Source of the DNA: Eutreptiella sp. 'Long Island Sound 2002'
Taxonomy: Eukaryota > Euglenozoa > Euglenophyceae > Eutreptiales > Eutreptiaceae
DNA: 64,000 nucleotides
Reading direction: 5' to 3'
Assembly (NCBI GenBank): GCA_964036045.1
Contig: CAXIWF010000898.1
Location: 1-64,000 of the forward strand
Shown here in pieces: positions 1 through 15,300 of this stretch. A program made the translations under genes and the position numbers. Numbering within the stretch: the first letter of the stretch is position 1; the number at the start of each line of letters is the position of its first letter. Under the pieces are notes generated by a model. It ran no database searches. It saw nothing but the letters and a program-made list of their open reading frames with translations, and was not told the origin of the DNA.

Positions 1-2361
1 CTCGGAAAATTCTCGGAAAATTCCCGGAAAATTCTCGGAAAATTCTCGGAAAATTCTCGGAAAATTCTCGGAAAATTCTCGGAAAATTCTCGGAAAATTC
101 TCGGAAAATTCTCGGAAAATTCTCGGAAAATTCTCGGAAAATTCTCTGAAAATTCTCGGAAAATTCCCGGAAAATTGTTGGAAAATTCTCGGAAAATTTT
201 CGGAAAATTCTCGGAAAATTCTCGGAAAATTCTCCGAAAATTCTCGGAAAATTCTCGGAAAATTCTCGGAAAACTCTCGGAAAATTCTCAGAAAATTCTC
301 AGAAAATTCTCGGAAAATTCTCGGAAAATTCTCGGAAAATTCTCGGAAAATTGACGGAAACTTCTCGGAAAATTCTCGGAAAATTCTCGGAAAATTCTCG
401 GAAAATTCTCGGAAAGTTCTCGGAAAATTCTCGGAAAATTCTCGGAAAATTCTCGGAAAATTCTCGGAAAATTCTCGGAAAATTGACGGAAAATTCTCGG
501 AAAATTCTCGGAAAATTCTCGGAAAACTCTCGGAAAATTCTCGAAAAATTCTCAGAAAATTCCCGGAAAATTCTCGGAAAATTGTCGGAAAATTCTCGGA
601 AAATTCTCGGAAAATTCTCGGAAAGTTCTCGGAAAATTCTCGGAAAATTCTCGGAAAATTCTCGGAAAATTCTCGGAAAATTCTCGGAAAAATCTCGGAA
701 AATTCTCGGAAAATTCTCGGAAAATTTCGGAAAATTCTCGGAAAATTCTCGGAAAATTCTCGGAAAATTCTCGGAAAATTCTCGGAAAATTCTCAGAAAA
801 TTCTCGGAAAATCTCGGAAAATTCTGAGAAAATTCTCGGAAAATTCTCGGAAAATTCTCGGAAAATTCTCGGAAAATTCTCGGAAAATTCTCGGAAAATT
901 CTCGGAAAATTCTCGGAAAATTGACGGAAAATTCTCGGAAAATTCTCGGAAAATTCTCGGAAAATTCTCGGAAAATTCTCGGAAAATTCTCGGAAAATTC
1001 TCGGAAATTTCTCGGAAAATTCTCGGAAAATTCTCGGAAAATTGACGGAAAATTCTCGGAAAATTCTCGGAAAATTCTCGGAAAATTCTCGGAAAATTCT
1101 CGGAAAATTCTCGGAAAAATCTCGGAAAATTCTCGGAAAATTCTCGGAAAATTCTCGGAAAATTCTCGGAAAAATCTCGGAAAATTCTCGGCAAATTCTC
1201 GGAAAATTCTCAGAAAATTCTCGGAAAATTCTCGGAAAATTCTCGGAAAATTCTCGGAAAATTCTCGGAAAATTCTCGGAAAATTCTCGGAAAATTCTCG
1301 GAAAATTCTCAGAAAATTCTCGGAAAATTCTCGGAAAATTCTCGGAAAATTCTCGGAAAATTCTCGGAAAATTCTCGGAAAATTCTCAGAAAATTCTCGG
1401 AAATTCTCGGATAATTCTCGGAAAATTCTCACAAAATTCTCGGAAAATTCTCGGAAAATTCTCAGAAAATTCTCGGAAAATTCTCGGAAAATTCCCGGAA
1501 AATTCTCGGAAAATTCTCGGAAAATTCTCGGAAAATTCTCGGAAAATTCTCGGAAAATTCTCGGAAAATTCTCGGAAAATTCTCGGAAAATTCTCGGAAA
1601 ATTCTCGGAAAATTCTCGGAAAATTCTCAGAAAATTCTCGGAAAATTCTCGGAAAATTCTCGGAAAATTCTCGGAAAATTCTCGGAAAATTCTCAGAAAA
1701 TTCTCGGAAAATTCTCGGAAAATTCTCGGAAAATTCTCGGAAAATTCTCGGAAAATTCTCGGAAAATTCTCGAAAAATTCTCGGAAAATTCTCGGAAAAT
1801 TCTCAGAAAATTCTCGGAAAATTCTCAGAAAATTCTCGGAAAATTTCCGGACAATTCTCGGAAAATTCTCGGAAAATTCTCGGAAAATTCTTGGAAAATT
1901 CTCGGAAAATTCTCAGAAAATTCTCGGAAAATTCTCGGAAAATTGTCCGAAAATTCTCGGAAAATTCTCGGAAAATTCTCGGAAAATTCTCGGAAAATTC
2001 TCGGAAAATTCTCGGAAAATTCTCGGAAAATTCTCGGAAAATTCTCGGAAAATTCTCGGAAAATTCTCGGAAAATTCTCGGAAAATTCTCGGAAAATTCT
2101 CGGAAAATTCTCGGAAAATTCTCGGAAAATTCTCGGAAAATTCTCGGAAAATTGACGGAAAATTCTCGGAAAATTCTCGGAAAATTCTCGGAAAATTCTC
2201 GGAAAATTCTCGGAAAATTCTCGGCAAATTCTCGGAAAATTCTCCGAAAATTCTCGGAAAATTCTCGGAAAATTCTCGGAAAAATCTCGGAAAATTCTCG
2301 GAAAATTCTCGGAAAATTCTCGGAAAATTCTCGGAAAATTCTCGGAAAATTCTCGGAAAAT

Positions 2362-2733
2362 TGACGGAAAATTCTCGGAAAATTGACGGAAAATTCTCGG
2401 AAAATTCTCGGAAAATTCTCGGAAAATTCTCGGCAAATTTTCGGAAAATTCTCCGAAAATTCTCGGAAAATTCTCGGAAAATTCTCGGAAAAATCTCGGA
2501 AAATTCTCGGAAAATTCTCGGAAAATTCTCAGAGAATTCTCGGAAAATTCTCGGAAAATTCTCGGAAAATTCTCGGAAAATTCTCGGAAAATTGTCGGAA
2601 AATTCTCGGAAAATTCTCGGAAAATTCTCAGAAAATTCTCGGAAAATTCTCGGAAAATTCTCGGAAAATTCTCGGAAAATTCTCCGAAAATTCTCGGAAA
2701 ATTCTCCGAAAATTCTCGGAAATTCTCGGATAA
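2362..2733 (+). repeat. Satellite higher-order block, copy 1 of 4
   Basis: A 372-bp stretch opening with two GACGG monomers 22 bp apart, then a CAAATTTTCGG variant, a GTCGG monomer, CTCCG variants and the GGAAATTCTCGGATAATT 10/11-mer pair at the end. The same ordered set of variants recurs at 5941, 19319 and 29741 with the same length. This shows amplification of a multi-monomer unit. This copy differs by a CAGAG variant near 2531. Confidence 0.85.
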
Positions 2734-5700
2734 TTCTCGGAAAATTCTCAGAAAATTCTCGGAAAATTCTCGGAAAATTCTCGGAAAATTCTCGGAAAAT
2801 TCTCGGAAAATTCTCGGAAAATTCCCGGAAAATTCTCGGAAAATTCTCGGAAAATTTTCGGAAAATTCTCGGAAAATTCTCGGAAAATTCTCGGAAAATT
2901 CTCGGAAAATTCTCGGAAAATTCTCGGAAACTCTCGGAAAATTCTCAGAAAATTCTCAGAAAATTCTCGGAAAATTCTCGGAAAATTCTCGTAAAATTCT
3001 CGGAAAATTGACGGAAACTTCTCGGAAAATTCTCGGAAAATTCTCGGAAAATTCTCGGAAAATTCTCGGAAAGTTCTCGGAAAATTCTCGGAAAATTCTC
3101 GGAAAATTCTCGGAAAATTCTCGGAAAATTCTCGGAAAATTGACGGAAAATTCTCGGAAAATTCTCGGAAAATTCTCGGAAAACTCTCGGAAAATTCTCG
3201 GAAAATTCTCAGAAAATTCCCGGAAAATTCTCGGAAAATTCTCGGAAAATTCTCGGAAAATTCTCGGAAAATTCTCGGAAAGTTCTCGGAAAATTCTCGG
3301 AAAATTCTCGGAAAATTCTCGGAAAATTCTCGGAAAATTTCCGGAAAAATCTCGGAAAATTCTCGGAAAATTCTCGGAAAATTCTCGGAAAATTCTCGGA
3401 AAATTCTCGGAAAATTCTCGGAAAATTCTCGGAAAATTCTCGGAAAATTCTCAGAAAATTCTCGGAAAAATCTCGGAAAATTCTCGGAAAATTCTCGGAA
3501 AATTCTCGGAAAATTCTCGGAAAATTCTCGGAAAATTCTCGGAAAATTCTCGGAAAATTCTCGGAAAATTCTCGGAAAATTCTCGGAAAATTGACGGAAA
3601 ATTCTCGGAAAATTCTCGGAAAATTCTCGGAAAATTCTCGGAAAATTCTCGGAAAATTCTCGGAAAATTCTCGGAAAATTCTCGGAAAATTCTCGGAAAA
3701 TTTTCGGAAAATTGACGGAAAATTCTCGGAAAATTCTCGGAAAATTCTCGGAAAATTCTCGGAAAATTCTCGGAAAATTCTCGGAAAAATCTCGGAAAAT
3801 TCTCGGAAAATTCTCGGAAAATTCTCGGAAAATTCTCGGAAAAATCTCGGAAAATTCTCGGAAAATTCTCGGAACATTCTCAGAAAATTCTCGGAAAATT
3901 CTCGGAAAATTCTCGGAAAATTCTCGGAAAATTCTCGGAAAATTCTCGGAAAATTCTCGGAAAATTCTCGGAAAATTCTCAGAAAATTCTCGGAAAATTC
4001 TCGGAAAATTCTCGGAAAATTCTCGGAAAATTCTCGGAAAATTCTCGGAAAATTCTCAGAAAATTCTCGGAAATTCTCGGATAATTCTCGGCAAATTCTC
4101 ACAAAATTCTCGGAAAATTCTCGGAAAATTCTCAGAAAATTCTCGGAAAATTCTCGGAAAATTCCCGGAAAATTCTCGGAAAATTCTCGGAAAATTCTCG
4201 GAAAATTCTCGGAAAATTCTCGGAAAATTCTCGGAAAATTCTCGGAAAATTCTCGGAAAATTCTCGGAAAATTCTCGGAAAATTCTCAGAAAATTCTCGG
4301 AAAATTCTCGGAAAATTCTCGGAAAATTCTCGGAAAATTCTCGGAAAATTCTCAGAAAATTCTCGGAAAATTCTCAGAAAATTCTCGGAAAAATCTCGGA
4401 AAATTCTCGGAAAATTCTCGGAAAATTCTCGGAAAATTCTCGGAAAATTCTCGGAAAATTCTCGGAAAATTCTCGGAAAATTCTCGGAAAATTCTCGGAA
4501 AATTCTCGGAAAATTGACGGAAAATTCTCGGAAAATTCTCGGAAAATTCTCGGAAAATTCTCGGAAAATTCTCGGAAAATTCTCGGAAAATTCTCGGAAA
4601 ATTCTCGGAAAATTCTCGGAAAATTCTCGGAAAATTGACGGAAAATTCTCGGAAAATTCTCGGAAAATTCTCGGAAAATTCTCGGAAAATTCTCGGAAAA
4701 TTCTCGGAAAAATCTAGGAAAATTCTCGGAAAATTCTCGGAAAATTCTCGGAAAATTCTCGGAAAAATCTCGGAAAATTCTCGGAAAATTCTCGGAAAAT
4801 TCTCAGAAAATTCTCGGAAAATTCTCGGAAAATTCTCGGAAAATTCTCGGAAAATTCTCGGAAAATTCTCGGAAAATTCTCGGAAAATTCTCGGAAAATT
4901 CTCAGAAAATTCTCGGAAAATTCTCGGAAAATTCTCGGAAAATTCTCGGAAAATTCTCGGAAAATTCTCGGAAAATTCTCAGAAAATTCTCGGAAATTCT
5001 CGGATAATTCTCGGCAAATTCTCACAAAATTCTCGGAAAATTCTCGGAAAATTCTCAGAAAATTCTCGGAAAATTCTCGGAAAATTCCCGGAAAATTCTC
5101 GGAAAATTCTCGGAAAATTCTCGGAAAATTCTCGGAAAATTCTCGGAAAATTCTCGGAAAATTCTCGGAAAATTCTCGGAAAATTCTCGGAAAATTCTCG
5201 GAAATCTCGGAAAATTCTCGGGAAAATTCTCGGAAAATTCTCGGAAAATTCTCGGAAAATTCTCAGAAAATTCTCGGAAAATTCTCGGAAAATTCTCGGA
5301 AAATTCTCGGAAAATTCTCGGAAAATTCTCGGAAAATTCTCGAAAAATTTCGGAAATTCTCGGAAAATTCTCGGAAAATTCTCAGAAAATTCTCGGAAAA
5401 TTCTCAGAAAATTCTCGGAAAATTTCCGGACAATTCTCGGAAAATTCTCGGAATATTCTCGGAAAATTCTCGGAAAATTCTCGGAAAATTCTCAGAAAAT
5501 TCTCGGAAAATTCTCGGAAAATTCTCCGAAAATTCTCGGAAAATTCTCGGAAAATTCTCGGAAAATTCTCGGAAAATTCTCGGAAAATTCTCGGAAAATT
5601 CTCGGAAAATTCTCGGAAAATTCTCGGAAAATTCTCGGAAAATTCTCGGAAAATTCTCGGAAAATTCTCGGAAAATTCTCGGAAAATTCTCGGAAAATTC

Positions 5701-5940
5701 TCGGAAAATTCTCGGAAAATTCTCGGAAAATTGACGGAAAATTCTCGGAAAATTCTCGGAAAATTCTCGGAAAATTCTCGGAAAATTCTCGGAAAATTCT
5801 CGGCAAATTCTCGGAAAATTCTCCGAAAATTCTCGGAAAATTCTCGGAAAATTCTCGGAAAAATCTCGGAAAATTCTCGGAAAATTCTCGGAAAATTCTC
5901 GGAAAATTCTCGGAAAATTCTCGGAAAATTCTCGGAAAAT

Positions 5941-6312
5941 TGACGGAAAATTCTCGGAAAATTGACGGAAAATTCTCGGAAAATTCTCGGAAAATTCTCG
6001 GAAAATTCTCGGCAAATTTTCGGAAAATTCTCGGAAAATTCTCGGAAAATTCTCGGAAAATTCTCGGAAAAATCTCGGAAAATTCTCGGAAAATTCTCGG
6101 AAAATTCTCAGAAAATTCTCGGAAAATTCTCGGAAAATTCTCGGAAAATTCTCGGAAAATTCTCGGAAAATTGTCGGAAAATTCTCGGAAAATTCTCGGA
6201 AAATTCTCAGAAAATTCTCGGAAAATTCTCGGAAAATTCTCGGAAAATTCTCGGAAAATTCTCCGAAAATTCTCGGAAAATTCTCAGAAAATTCTCGGAA
6301 ATTCTCGGATAA
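5941..6312 (+). repeat. Satellite higher-order block, copy 2 of 4
   Basis: Same ordered set of variant monomers and same 372-bp length as the block at 2362. It lacks one CTCCG variant near 6027 that the other copies have. Confidence 0.85.
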
Positions 6313-9300
6313 TTCTCGGAAAATTCTCAGAAAATTCTCGGAAAATTCTCGGAAAATTCTCGGAAAATTCTCGGAAAATTCTGAGAAAATTCTCGGAAAA
6401 TTCTCGGAAAATTCTCGGAAAATTCTCAGAAAATTCTCGGAAAATTTCCGGAAAATTCTCGGAAAATTCTCGGAAAATTCTCCGGAAAATTCTCCGAAAA
6501 TTCTCGGAAAATTCTCGGAAAAATTCTCGGAAAATTCTCGGAAAATTCTCGGAAAATTCTCAGAAAATTCTCGGAAATTCTCGGATAATTCTCGGAAAAT
6601 TCTCGGAAAATTCTCGGAAAATTCTCGGAAAATTCTCGGAAAATTCACGGAAAATTCTCGGAAAATTCGGGAAAACTTCGGAAAATTCTCGGAAAATTCT
6701 CGGAAAATTCTCGGAAAATTGACGGAAAACTCTCGGAAAATTCTCGGGGAAAATTCTCGGAAAATTCTTGGAAAATTCTCGGAAAATTCTCGGAAAATTC
6801 TCGGAAAATTCTCGGAATATTCTCGGAAAATTCTCGGAAAATTCTCAGAAAATTCTCGGAAAATTCTCGGAAAATTCTCGGAAAATTCTCGGAAAATTCC
6901 CGGAAAATTCTCGGAAAATTCTCGCAAAATTCTCGGAAAATTCTCGGAAAATTCTCGGAAAATTCTCGGAAAATTCTCGGAAAATTCTCGGAAAATTCTC
7001 GGAAAATTCTCGGAAAATTCTCGGAAAATTCCCGGAAAATTCTCGGAAAATTCTCGGAAAATTTTCGGAAAATTCTCGGAAAATTCTCGGAAAATTCTCG
7101 GAAAATTCTCGGAAAATTCTCGGAAAATTCTCGGAAAACTCTCGGAAAATTCTCAGAAAATTCTCAGAAAATTCTCGGAAAATTCTCGGAAAATTCTCGG
7201 AAAATTCTCGGAAAATTGACGGAAACTTCTCGGAAAATTCTCGGAAAATTCTCGGAAAATTCTCGGAAAAATCTCGGAAAATTCTCGGAAAATTCTCGGA
7301 AAATTCTCAGAAAATTCTCGGAAAATTCTCGGAAAATTCTCGGAAAATTCTCGGAAAATTCTCGGAAAATTGTCGGAAAATTCTCGGAAAATTCTCGGAA
7401 AATTCTCGGAAAATTCTCGGAAAATTCTCGGAAAATTCTCCGAAAATTCTCGGAAAATTCTCAGAAAATTCTCGGAAATTCTCGGATAATTCTCGGAAAA
7501 TTCTCAGAAAATTCTCGGAAAATTCTCGGAAAATTCTCAGAAAATTCTCGGAAAATTCTCGGAAAATTCTCGGAAAATTCTCGGAAAATTCTCGGAACAT
7601 TCTCGGAAAATTCTCGGAAAATTCTCGGAAAATTCTCAGAAAATTCTCGGAAAATTTCCGGAAAATTCTCGGAAAATTCTCGGAAAATTCTCGGAAAATT
7701 CTCGGAAAATTCTCGGAAAATTCTCGGAAAATTCTCGGAAAATTCTCCGAAAATTCTCCGAAAATTCTCGGAAAATTCTCAGAAAATTCTCGGAAATTCT
7801 CGGATAATTCTCGGAAAATTCTCAGAAAATTCTCGGAAAATTCTCGGAAAATTCTCAGAAAATTCTCGGAAAATTCTCGGAAAATTCTCGGAAAATTCTC
7901 GGAAAATTCTCGGAAAATTCTCGGAAAATTCTCGGAAAATTCTCGGAAAATTCTCAGAAAATTCTCGGAAAATTTCCGGAAAATTCTCGGAAAATTCTCG
8001 GAAAATTCTCGGAAAATTCTCGGAAAATTCTCGGAAAATTCTCGGAAAATTCTCGGAAAATTCTCGGAAAATTCTCGGAAAATTCTCGGAAAATTCTCGG
8101 AAAATTCTCGGAAAATTCTCAGAAAATTCTCGGAAATTCTCGGATAATTCTCGGAAAATTCTCGGAAAATTCTCGGAAAATTCTCGGAAAATTCTCGGAA
8201 AATTCACGGAAAATTCTCGGAAAATTCTCGGAAAATTCTCGGAAAATTCTCGGAAAATTCTCGGAAAATTGACGGAAAACTCTCGGAAAATTCTCGGAAA
8301 ATTCTCGGAAAATTCTCGGAAAATTCTCGGAAAATTCTCGGAAAATTCTCGGAAAATTCTCGGAATATTCTCGGAAAATTCTCGGAAAATTCTCAGAAAA
8401 TTCTCGGAAAATTCTCGGAAAATTCTCGGAAAATTCTCGGAAAATTCCCGGAAAATTCTCGGAAAATTCTCGGAAAATTCTCGGAAAATTCTCGGAAAAT
8501 TCTCGGAAAATTCTCGGAAAATTCTCGGAAAATTCTCGGAAAATTCTCGGAAAATTCTCGGAAAATTCTCAGAAAATTCTCGGAAAATTCTCGGAAAATT
8601 CTCAGAAAATTCTCGGAAAATTCTCGGAAAATTCTCGGAAAATTCTCGGAACATTCTCGGAAAATTCTCGGAAAATTCTCGGAAAATTCTCAGAAAATTC
8701 TCGGAAAATTTCCGGAAAATTCTCGGAAAATTCTCGGAAAATTCTCGGAAAATTCTCGGAAAATTCTCGGAAAATTCTCGGAAAATTCTCGGAAAATTCT
8801 CCGAAAATTCTCCGAAAATTCTCGGAAAATTCTCAGAAAATTCTCGGAAATTCTCGGATAATTCTCGGAAAATTCTCAGAAAATTCTCGGAAAATTCTCG
8901 GAAAATTCTCAGAAAATTCTCGGAAAATTCTCGGAAAATTCTCGGAAAATTCTCGGAAAATTCTCGGAAAATTCTCGGAAAATTCTCGGAAAATTCTCGG
9001 AAAATTCTCAGAAAATTCTCGGAAAATTTCCGGAAAATTCTCGGAAAATTCTCGGAAAATTCTCGGAAAATTCTCGGAAAATTCTCGGAAAATTCTCGGA
9101 AAATTCTCGGAAAATTCTCGGAAAATTCTCGGAAAATTCTCGGAAAATTCTCGGAAAATTCTCGGAAAATTCTCAGAAAATTCTCGGAAATTCTCGGATA
9201 ATTCTCGGAAAATTCTCGGAAAATTCTCGGAAAATTCTCGGAAAATTCTCGGAAAATTCTCGGAAAATTCTCGGAAAATTCTCGGAAAATTCTCGGAAAA

Positions 9301-12300
9301 TTCTCGGAAAATTCTCGGAAAATTGACGGAAAACTCTCGGAAAATTCTCGGAAAATTCTCGGAAAATTCTCGGAAAATTCTCGGAAAATTCTCGGAAAAT
9401 TCTCGGAAAATTCTCGGAATATTCTCCGAAAATTCTCGGAAAATTCTCAGAAAATTCTCGGAGAATTCTCGGAAAATTCTCGGAAAATTCTCGGAAAATT
9501 CCCGGAAAATTCTCGGAAAATTCTCGGAAAATTCTCGGAAAATTCTCGGAAAATTCTCGGAAAATTCTCGGAAAATTCTCGGAAAATTCTCGGAAAATTC
9601 TCGGAAAATTCTCGGAAAATTCTCGGAAAATTCTCGGAAAATTCCCGGAAAATTCTCGGAAAATTCTCGGAAAATTTTCGGAAAATTCTCGGAAAATTCT
9701 CGGAAAATTTTCGGAAAATTCTCGGAAAATTCTCGGAAAATTCTCGGAAAACTCTCGGAAAATTCTCAGAAAATTCTCAGAAAATTCTCGGAAAATTCTC
9801 GGAAAATTCTCGGAAAATTCTCGGAAAATTGACGGAAACTTCTCGGAAAATTCTCGGAAAATTCTCGGAAAATTCTCGGAAAATTCTCGGAAAGTTCTCG
9901 GAAAATTCTCGGAAAATTCTCGGAAAATTCTCGGAAAATTCTCGGAAAATTCTCGGAAAATTGACGGAAAATTCTCGGAAAATTCTCGGAAAATTCTCGG
10001 AAAACTCTCGGAAAATTCTCGGAAAATTCTCGGAAAATTCCCGGAAAATTCTCGGAAAATTCTCGGAAAATTCTCGGAAAATTCTCTGAAAATTCTCGGA
10101 AAGTTCTCGGAAAATTCTCGGAAAATTCTCGGAAAATTCTCGGAAAATTCTCGGAAAATTCTCGGAAAAATCTCGGAAAATTCTCGGAAAATTCTCGGAA
10201 AATTTTCGGAAAATTCTCGGAAAATTCTCGGAAAATTCTCGGAAAATTCTCGGAAAATTCTCGGAAAATTCTCAGAAAATTCTCGGAAAAATCTCGGAAA
10301 ATTCTCGGAAAATTCTCGGAAAATTCTCGGAAAATTCTCGGAAAATTCTCGGAAAATTCTCGGAAAATTCTCGGAAAATTCTCGGAAAATTCTCGGAAAA
10401 TTGACGGAAAATTCTCGGAAAATTCTCGGAAAATTCTCGGAAAATTCTCGGAAAATTCTCGGAAAATTCTCGGAAAATTCTCGGAAAATTCTCGGAAAAT
10501 TCTCGGAAAATTCTCGGAAAATTGACGGAAAATTCTCGGAAAATTCTCGGAAAATTCTCGGAAAATTCTCGGAAAATTCTCGGAAAATTCTCGGAAAAAT
10601 CTCGGAAAATTCTCGGAAAATTCTCGGAAAATTCTCGGAAAATTCTCGGAAAAATCTCGGAAAATTCTCGGAAAATTCTCGGAAAATTCTCGGAAAATTC
10701 TCGGAAAATTCTCACAAAATTCTCGGAAAATTCTCGGAAAATTCTCAGAAAATTCTCGGAAAATTCTCGGAAAATTCTCGGAAAATTCTCAGAAAATTCT
10801 CGGAAAATTCTCGGAAAATTCTCGGAAAATTCTCGGAAAATTCTCGGAAAATTCTCGGAAAATTCTCAGAAAATTCTCGGAAATTCTCGGATAATTCTCG
10901 GAAAATTCTCACAAAATTCTCGGAAAATTCTCGGAAAATTCTCAGAAAATTCTCGGAAAATTCTCGGAAAATTCCCGGAAAATTCTCGGAAAATTCTCGG
11001 AAAATTCTCAGAAAATTCTCGGAAAATTCTCGGAAAATTCTCGGAAAATTCTCGGAAAATTCTCGGAAAATTCTCGGAAAATTCTCGGAAAATTCTCGGA
11101 AAATTCTCAGAAAATTCTCGGAAAATTCTCGGAAAATTCTCGGAAAATTCTCGGAAAATTCTCGGAAAATTCTCAGAAAATTCTCGGAAAATTCTCGGAA
11201 AATTCTCGGAAAATTCTCGGAAAATTCTCGGAAAATTCTCGGAAAATTCTCGAAAAATTCTCGGAAAATTCTCGGAAAATTCTCAGAAAATTCTCGGAAA
11301 ATTCTCAGAAAATTCTCGGAAAATTTCCGGACAATTCTCGGAAAATTCTCGGAAAATTCTCGGAAAATTCTCGGAAAATTCTCGGAAAATTCTCAGAAAA
11401 TTCTCGGAAAATTCTCCGAAAATTCTCGGAAAATTCTCGGAAAATTCTCGGAAAATTCTCGGAAAATTCTCGGAAAATTCTCGGAAAATTCTCGGAAAAT
11501 TCTCGGAAAACTCTCGGAAAATTCTCCGAAAATTCTCAGAAAATTCTCGGAAATTCTCGGATAATTCTCGGAAAATTCTCGGAAAATTCTCGGAAAATTC
11601 TCGGAAAATTCTCGGAAAATTCTCGGAAAATTCACGGAAAATTCTCGGAAAATTCTCGGAAAATTCTCGGAAAATTCTCGGAAAATTGACGGAAAATTCT
11701 CGGAAAATTCTCAGAAAATTCTCGGAAAATTCTCGGAAAATTCTCGGAAAATTCTCGGAAAATTCTCGGAAAATTCTCGGAAAATTCTCGGAAAATTCTC
11801 GGAAAATTCTCGGAAAATTGACGGAAAATTCTCGGAAAATTCTCGGAAAATTCTCGGAAAATTCTCGGAAAATTCTCGGAAAATTCTCGGAAAATTCTCG
11901 GAAAATTCTCGAAAAATTCTCGGAAAATTCTCGGAAAATTGACGGAAAATTCTCGGAAAATTCTCGGAAAATTCTCGGAAAATTCTCGGAAAATTCTCGG
12001 AAAATTCTCGGAAAAATCTCGGAAAATTCTCGGAAAATTCTCGGAAAATTCTCGGAAAATTCTCGGAAAAATCTCGGAAAAATCTCGGAAAATTCTCGGA
12101 GAATTCTCAGAAAATTCTCGGAAAATTCTCGGAAAATTCTCGGAAAATTCTCGGAAAATTCTCGGAAAATTCTCGGAAAATTCTCGGAAAATTCTCGGAA
12201 AATTCTCAGAAAATTCTCGGAAAATTCTCGGAAAATTCTCAGAAAATTCTCGGAAAATTCTCGGAAAATTCTCGGAAAATTCTCGGAAAATTCTCCGAAA

Positions 12301-15300
12301 ATTCTCGGAAAATTCTCAGAAAATTCTCGGAAATTCTCGGATAATTCTCGGAAAATTCTCAGAAAATTCTCGGAAAATTCTCGGAAAATTCTCGGAAAAT
12401 TCTCGGAAAATTCTCGGAAAATTCTCGGAAAATTCTCGGAAAATTCTCGGAAAATTCTCAGAAAATTCTCGGAAAATTTCCGGAAAATTCTCGGAAAATT
12501 CTCGGAAAATTCTCGGAAAATTCTCGGAAAATTCTCGGAAAATTCTCAGAAAATTCTCGGAAAATTCTCGGAAAATTCTCGGAAAATTCTCGGAAAATTC
12601 TCAGAAAATTCTCGGAAATTCTCGGATAATTCTCGGAAAATTCTCGGAAAATTCTCGGAAAATTCTCGGAAAATTCTCGGAAAATTCACGGAAAATTCTC
12701 GGAAAATTCTCGGAAAATTCTCGGAAAATTCTCGAAAAATTCTCGGAAAATTGACGGAAAACTCTCGGAAAATTCTCGGAAAATTCTCGGAAAATTCTCG
12801 GAAAATTCTCGGAAAATTCTCGGAAAATTCTCGGAAAATTCTCGGAATATTCTCGGAAAATTCTCGGAAAATTCTCAGAAAATTCTCGGAAAATTCTCGG
12901 AAAATTCTCGGAAAATTCTCGGAAAATTCCCGGAAAATTCTCGGAAAATTCTCGCAAAATTCTCGGAAAATTCTTGGAAAATTCTCGGAAAATTCTCGGA
13001 AAATTCTCGGAAAATTCTCGGAAAATTCTCGGAAAATTCTCGGAAAATTCTCGGAAAATTCTCGGAAAATTCCCGGAAAATTCTCGGAAAATTCTCGGAA
13101 AATTTTCGGAAAATTCTCGGAAAATTCTCGGAAAATTCTCGGAAAATTCTCGGAAAATTCTCGGAAAATTCTCGGAAAACTCTCGGAAAATTCTCAGAAA
13201 ATTCTCAGAAAATTCTCGGAAAATTCTCGGAAAATTCTCGGAAAATTCTCGGAAAATTGACGGAAACTTCTCGGAAAATTCTCGGAAAATTCTCGGAAAA
13301 TTCTCGGAAAAATCTGGGAAAATTCTCGGAAAATTCTCGGAAAATTCTCAGAAAATTCTCGGAAAATTCTCGGAAAATTCTCGGAAAATTCTCGGAAAAT
13401 TCTCGGAAAATTGTCGGAAAATTCTCGGAAAATTCTCGGAAAATTCTCGGAAAATTCTCGGAAAATTCTCGGAAAATTCTCCGAAAATTCTCGGAAAATT
13501 CTCAGAAAATTCTCGGAAATTCTCGGATAATTCTCGGAAAATTCTCAGAAAATTCTCGGAAAATTCTCGGAAAATTCTCGGAAAATTCTCGGAAAATTCT
13601 CGGAAAATTCTCGGAAAATTCTCGGAAAATTCTCGGAAAATTCTCGGAAAATTCTCGGAAAATTCTCGGAAAATTATCAGAAAATTCTCGGAAAATTTCC
13701 GGAAAATTCTCGGAAAATTCTCGGAAAATTCTCGGAAAATTCTCGGAAAATTCTCGGAAAATTCTCGGAAAATTCTCGGAAAATTCTCGGAAAATTCTCG
13801 GAAAATTCTCGGAAAATTCTCGGAAAATTCTCGGAAAATTCTCAGAAAATTCTCGGAAATTCTCGGATAATTCTCGGAAAATTCTCGGAAAATTCTCGGA
13901 AAATTCTCGGAAAATTCTCGGAAAATTCACGGAAAATTCTCGGAAAATTCTCGGAAAATTCTCGGAAAATTCTCGGAAAATTCTCGGAAAATTGACGGAA
14001 AACTCTCGGAAAATTCTCGGAAAATTCTCGGAAAATTCTCGGAAAATTCTCGGAAAATTCTCGGAAAATTCTCGGAAAATTCTCGGAATATTCTCGGAAA
14101 ATTCTCGGAAAATTCTCAGAAAATTCTCGGAAAATTCTCGGAAAATTCTCGGAAAATTCTCGGAAAATTCCCGGAAAATTCTCGGAAAATTCTCGGAAAA
14201 TTCTCGGAAAATTCTCGGAAAATTCTCGGAAAATTCTCGGAAAATTCTCGGAAAATTCTCGGAAAATTCTCGGAAAATTCTCGGAAAATTCTCGGAAAAT
14301 TCTCGGAAAATTCCCGGAAAATTCTCGGAAAATTCTCGGAAAATTTTCGGAAAATTCTCGGAAAATTCTCGGAAAATTCTCGGAAAATTCTCGGAAAATT
14401 CTCGGAAAATTCTCGGAAAACTCTCGGAAAATTCTCAGAAAATTCTCAGAAAATTCTCGGAAAATTCTCGGAAAATTCTCGGAAAATAGACGGAAACTTC
14501 TCGGAAAATTCTCGGAAAATTCTCGGAAAATTCTCGGAAAATTCTCGGAAAGTTCTCGGAAAATTCTCGGAAAATTCTCGGAAAATTCTCGGAAAATTCT
14601 CGGAAAATTCTCGGAAAATTGACGGAAAATTCTCGGAAAATTCTCGGAAAATTCTCGGAAAACTCTCGGAAAATTCTCGGAAAATTCTCAGAAAATTCCC
14701 GGAAAATTCTCGGAAAATTCTCGGAAAATTCTCGGAAAATTCTCGGAAAATTCTCGGAAAGTTCTCGGAAAATTCTCGGAAAATTCTCGGAAAATGGCTC
14801 GGAAAATTCTCGGAAAATTCTCGGAAAAATCTCGGAAAATTCTCGGAAAATTCTCGGAAAATTTTCGGAAAATTCTCGGAAAATTCTCGGAAAATTCTCG
14901 GAAAATTCTCGGAAAATTCTCGGAAAATTCTCAGAAAATTCTCGGAAAAATCTCGGAAAATTCTCGGAAAATTCTCGGAAAATTCTCGGAAAATTCTCGG
15001 AAAATTCTCGGAAAATTCTCGGAAAATTCTCGGAAAATTCTCGGAAAATTCTCGGAAAATTCTCGGAAAATTCTCGGAAAATTCTCGGAAAATTCTCGGA
15101 AAATTCTCGGAAAAATCTCGGAAAATTCTCGGAAAATTCTCGGAAAATTCTCAGAAAATTCTCGGAAAATTCTCGGAAAATTCTCGGAAAATTCTCGGAA
15201 AATTCTCGGAAAATTCTCGGAAAATTCTCGGAAAATTCTCGGAAAATTCTCAGAAAATTCTCGGAAAATTCTCTGAAAATTCTCGGGAAATTCTCGGAAA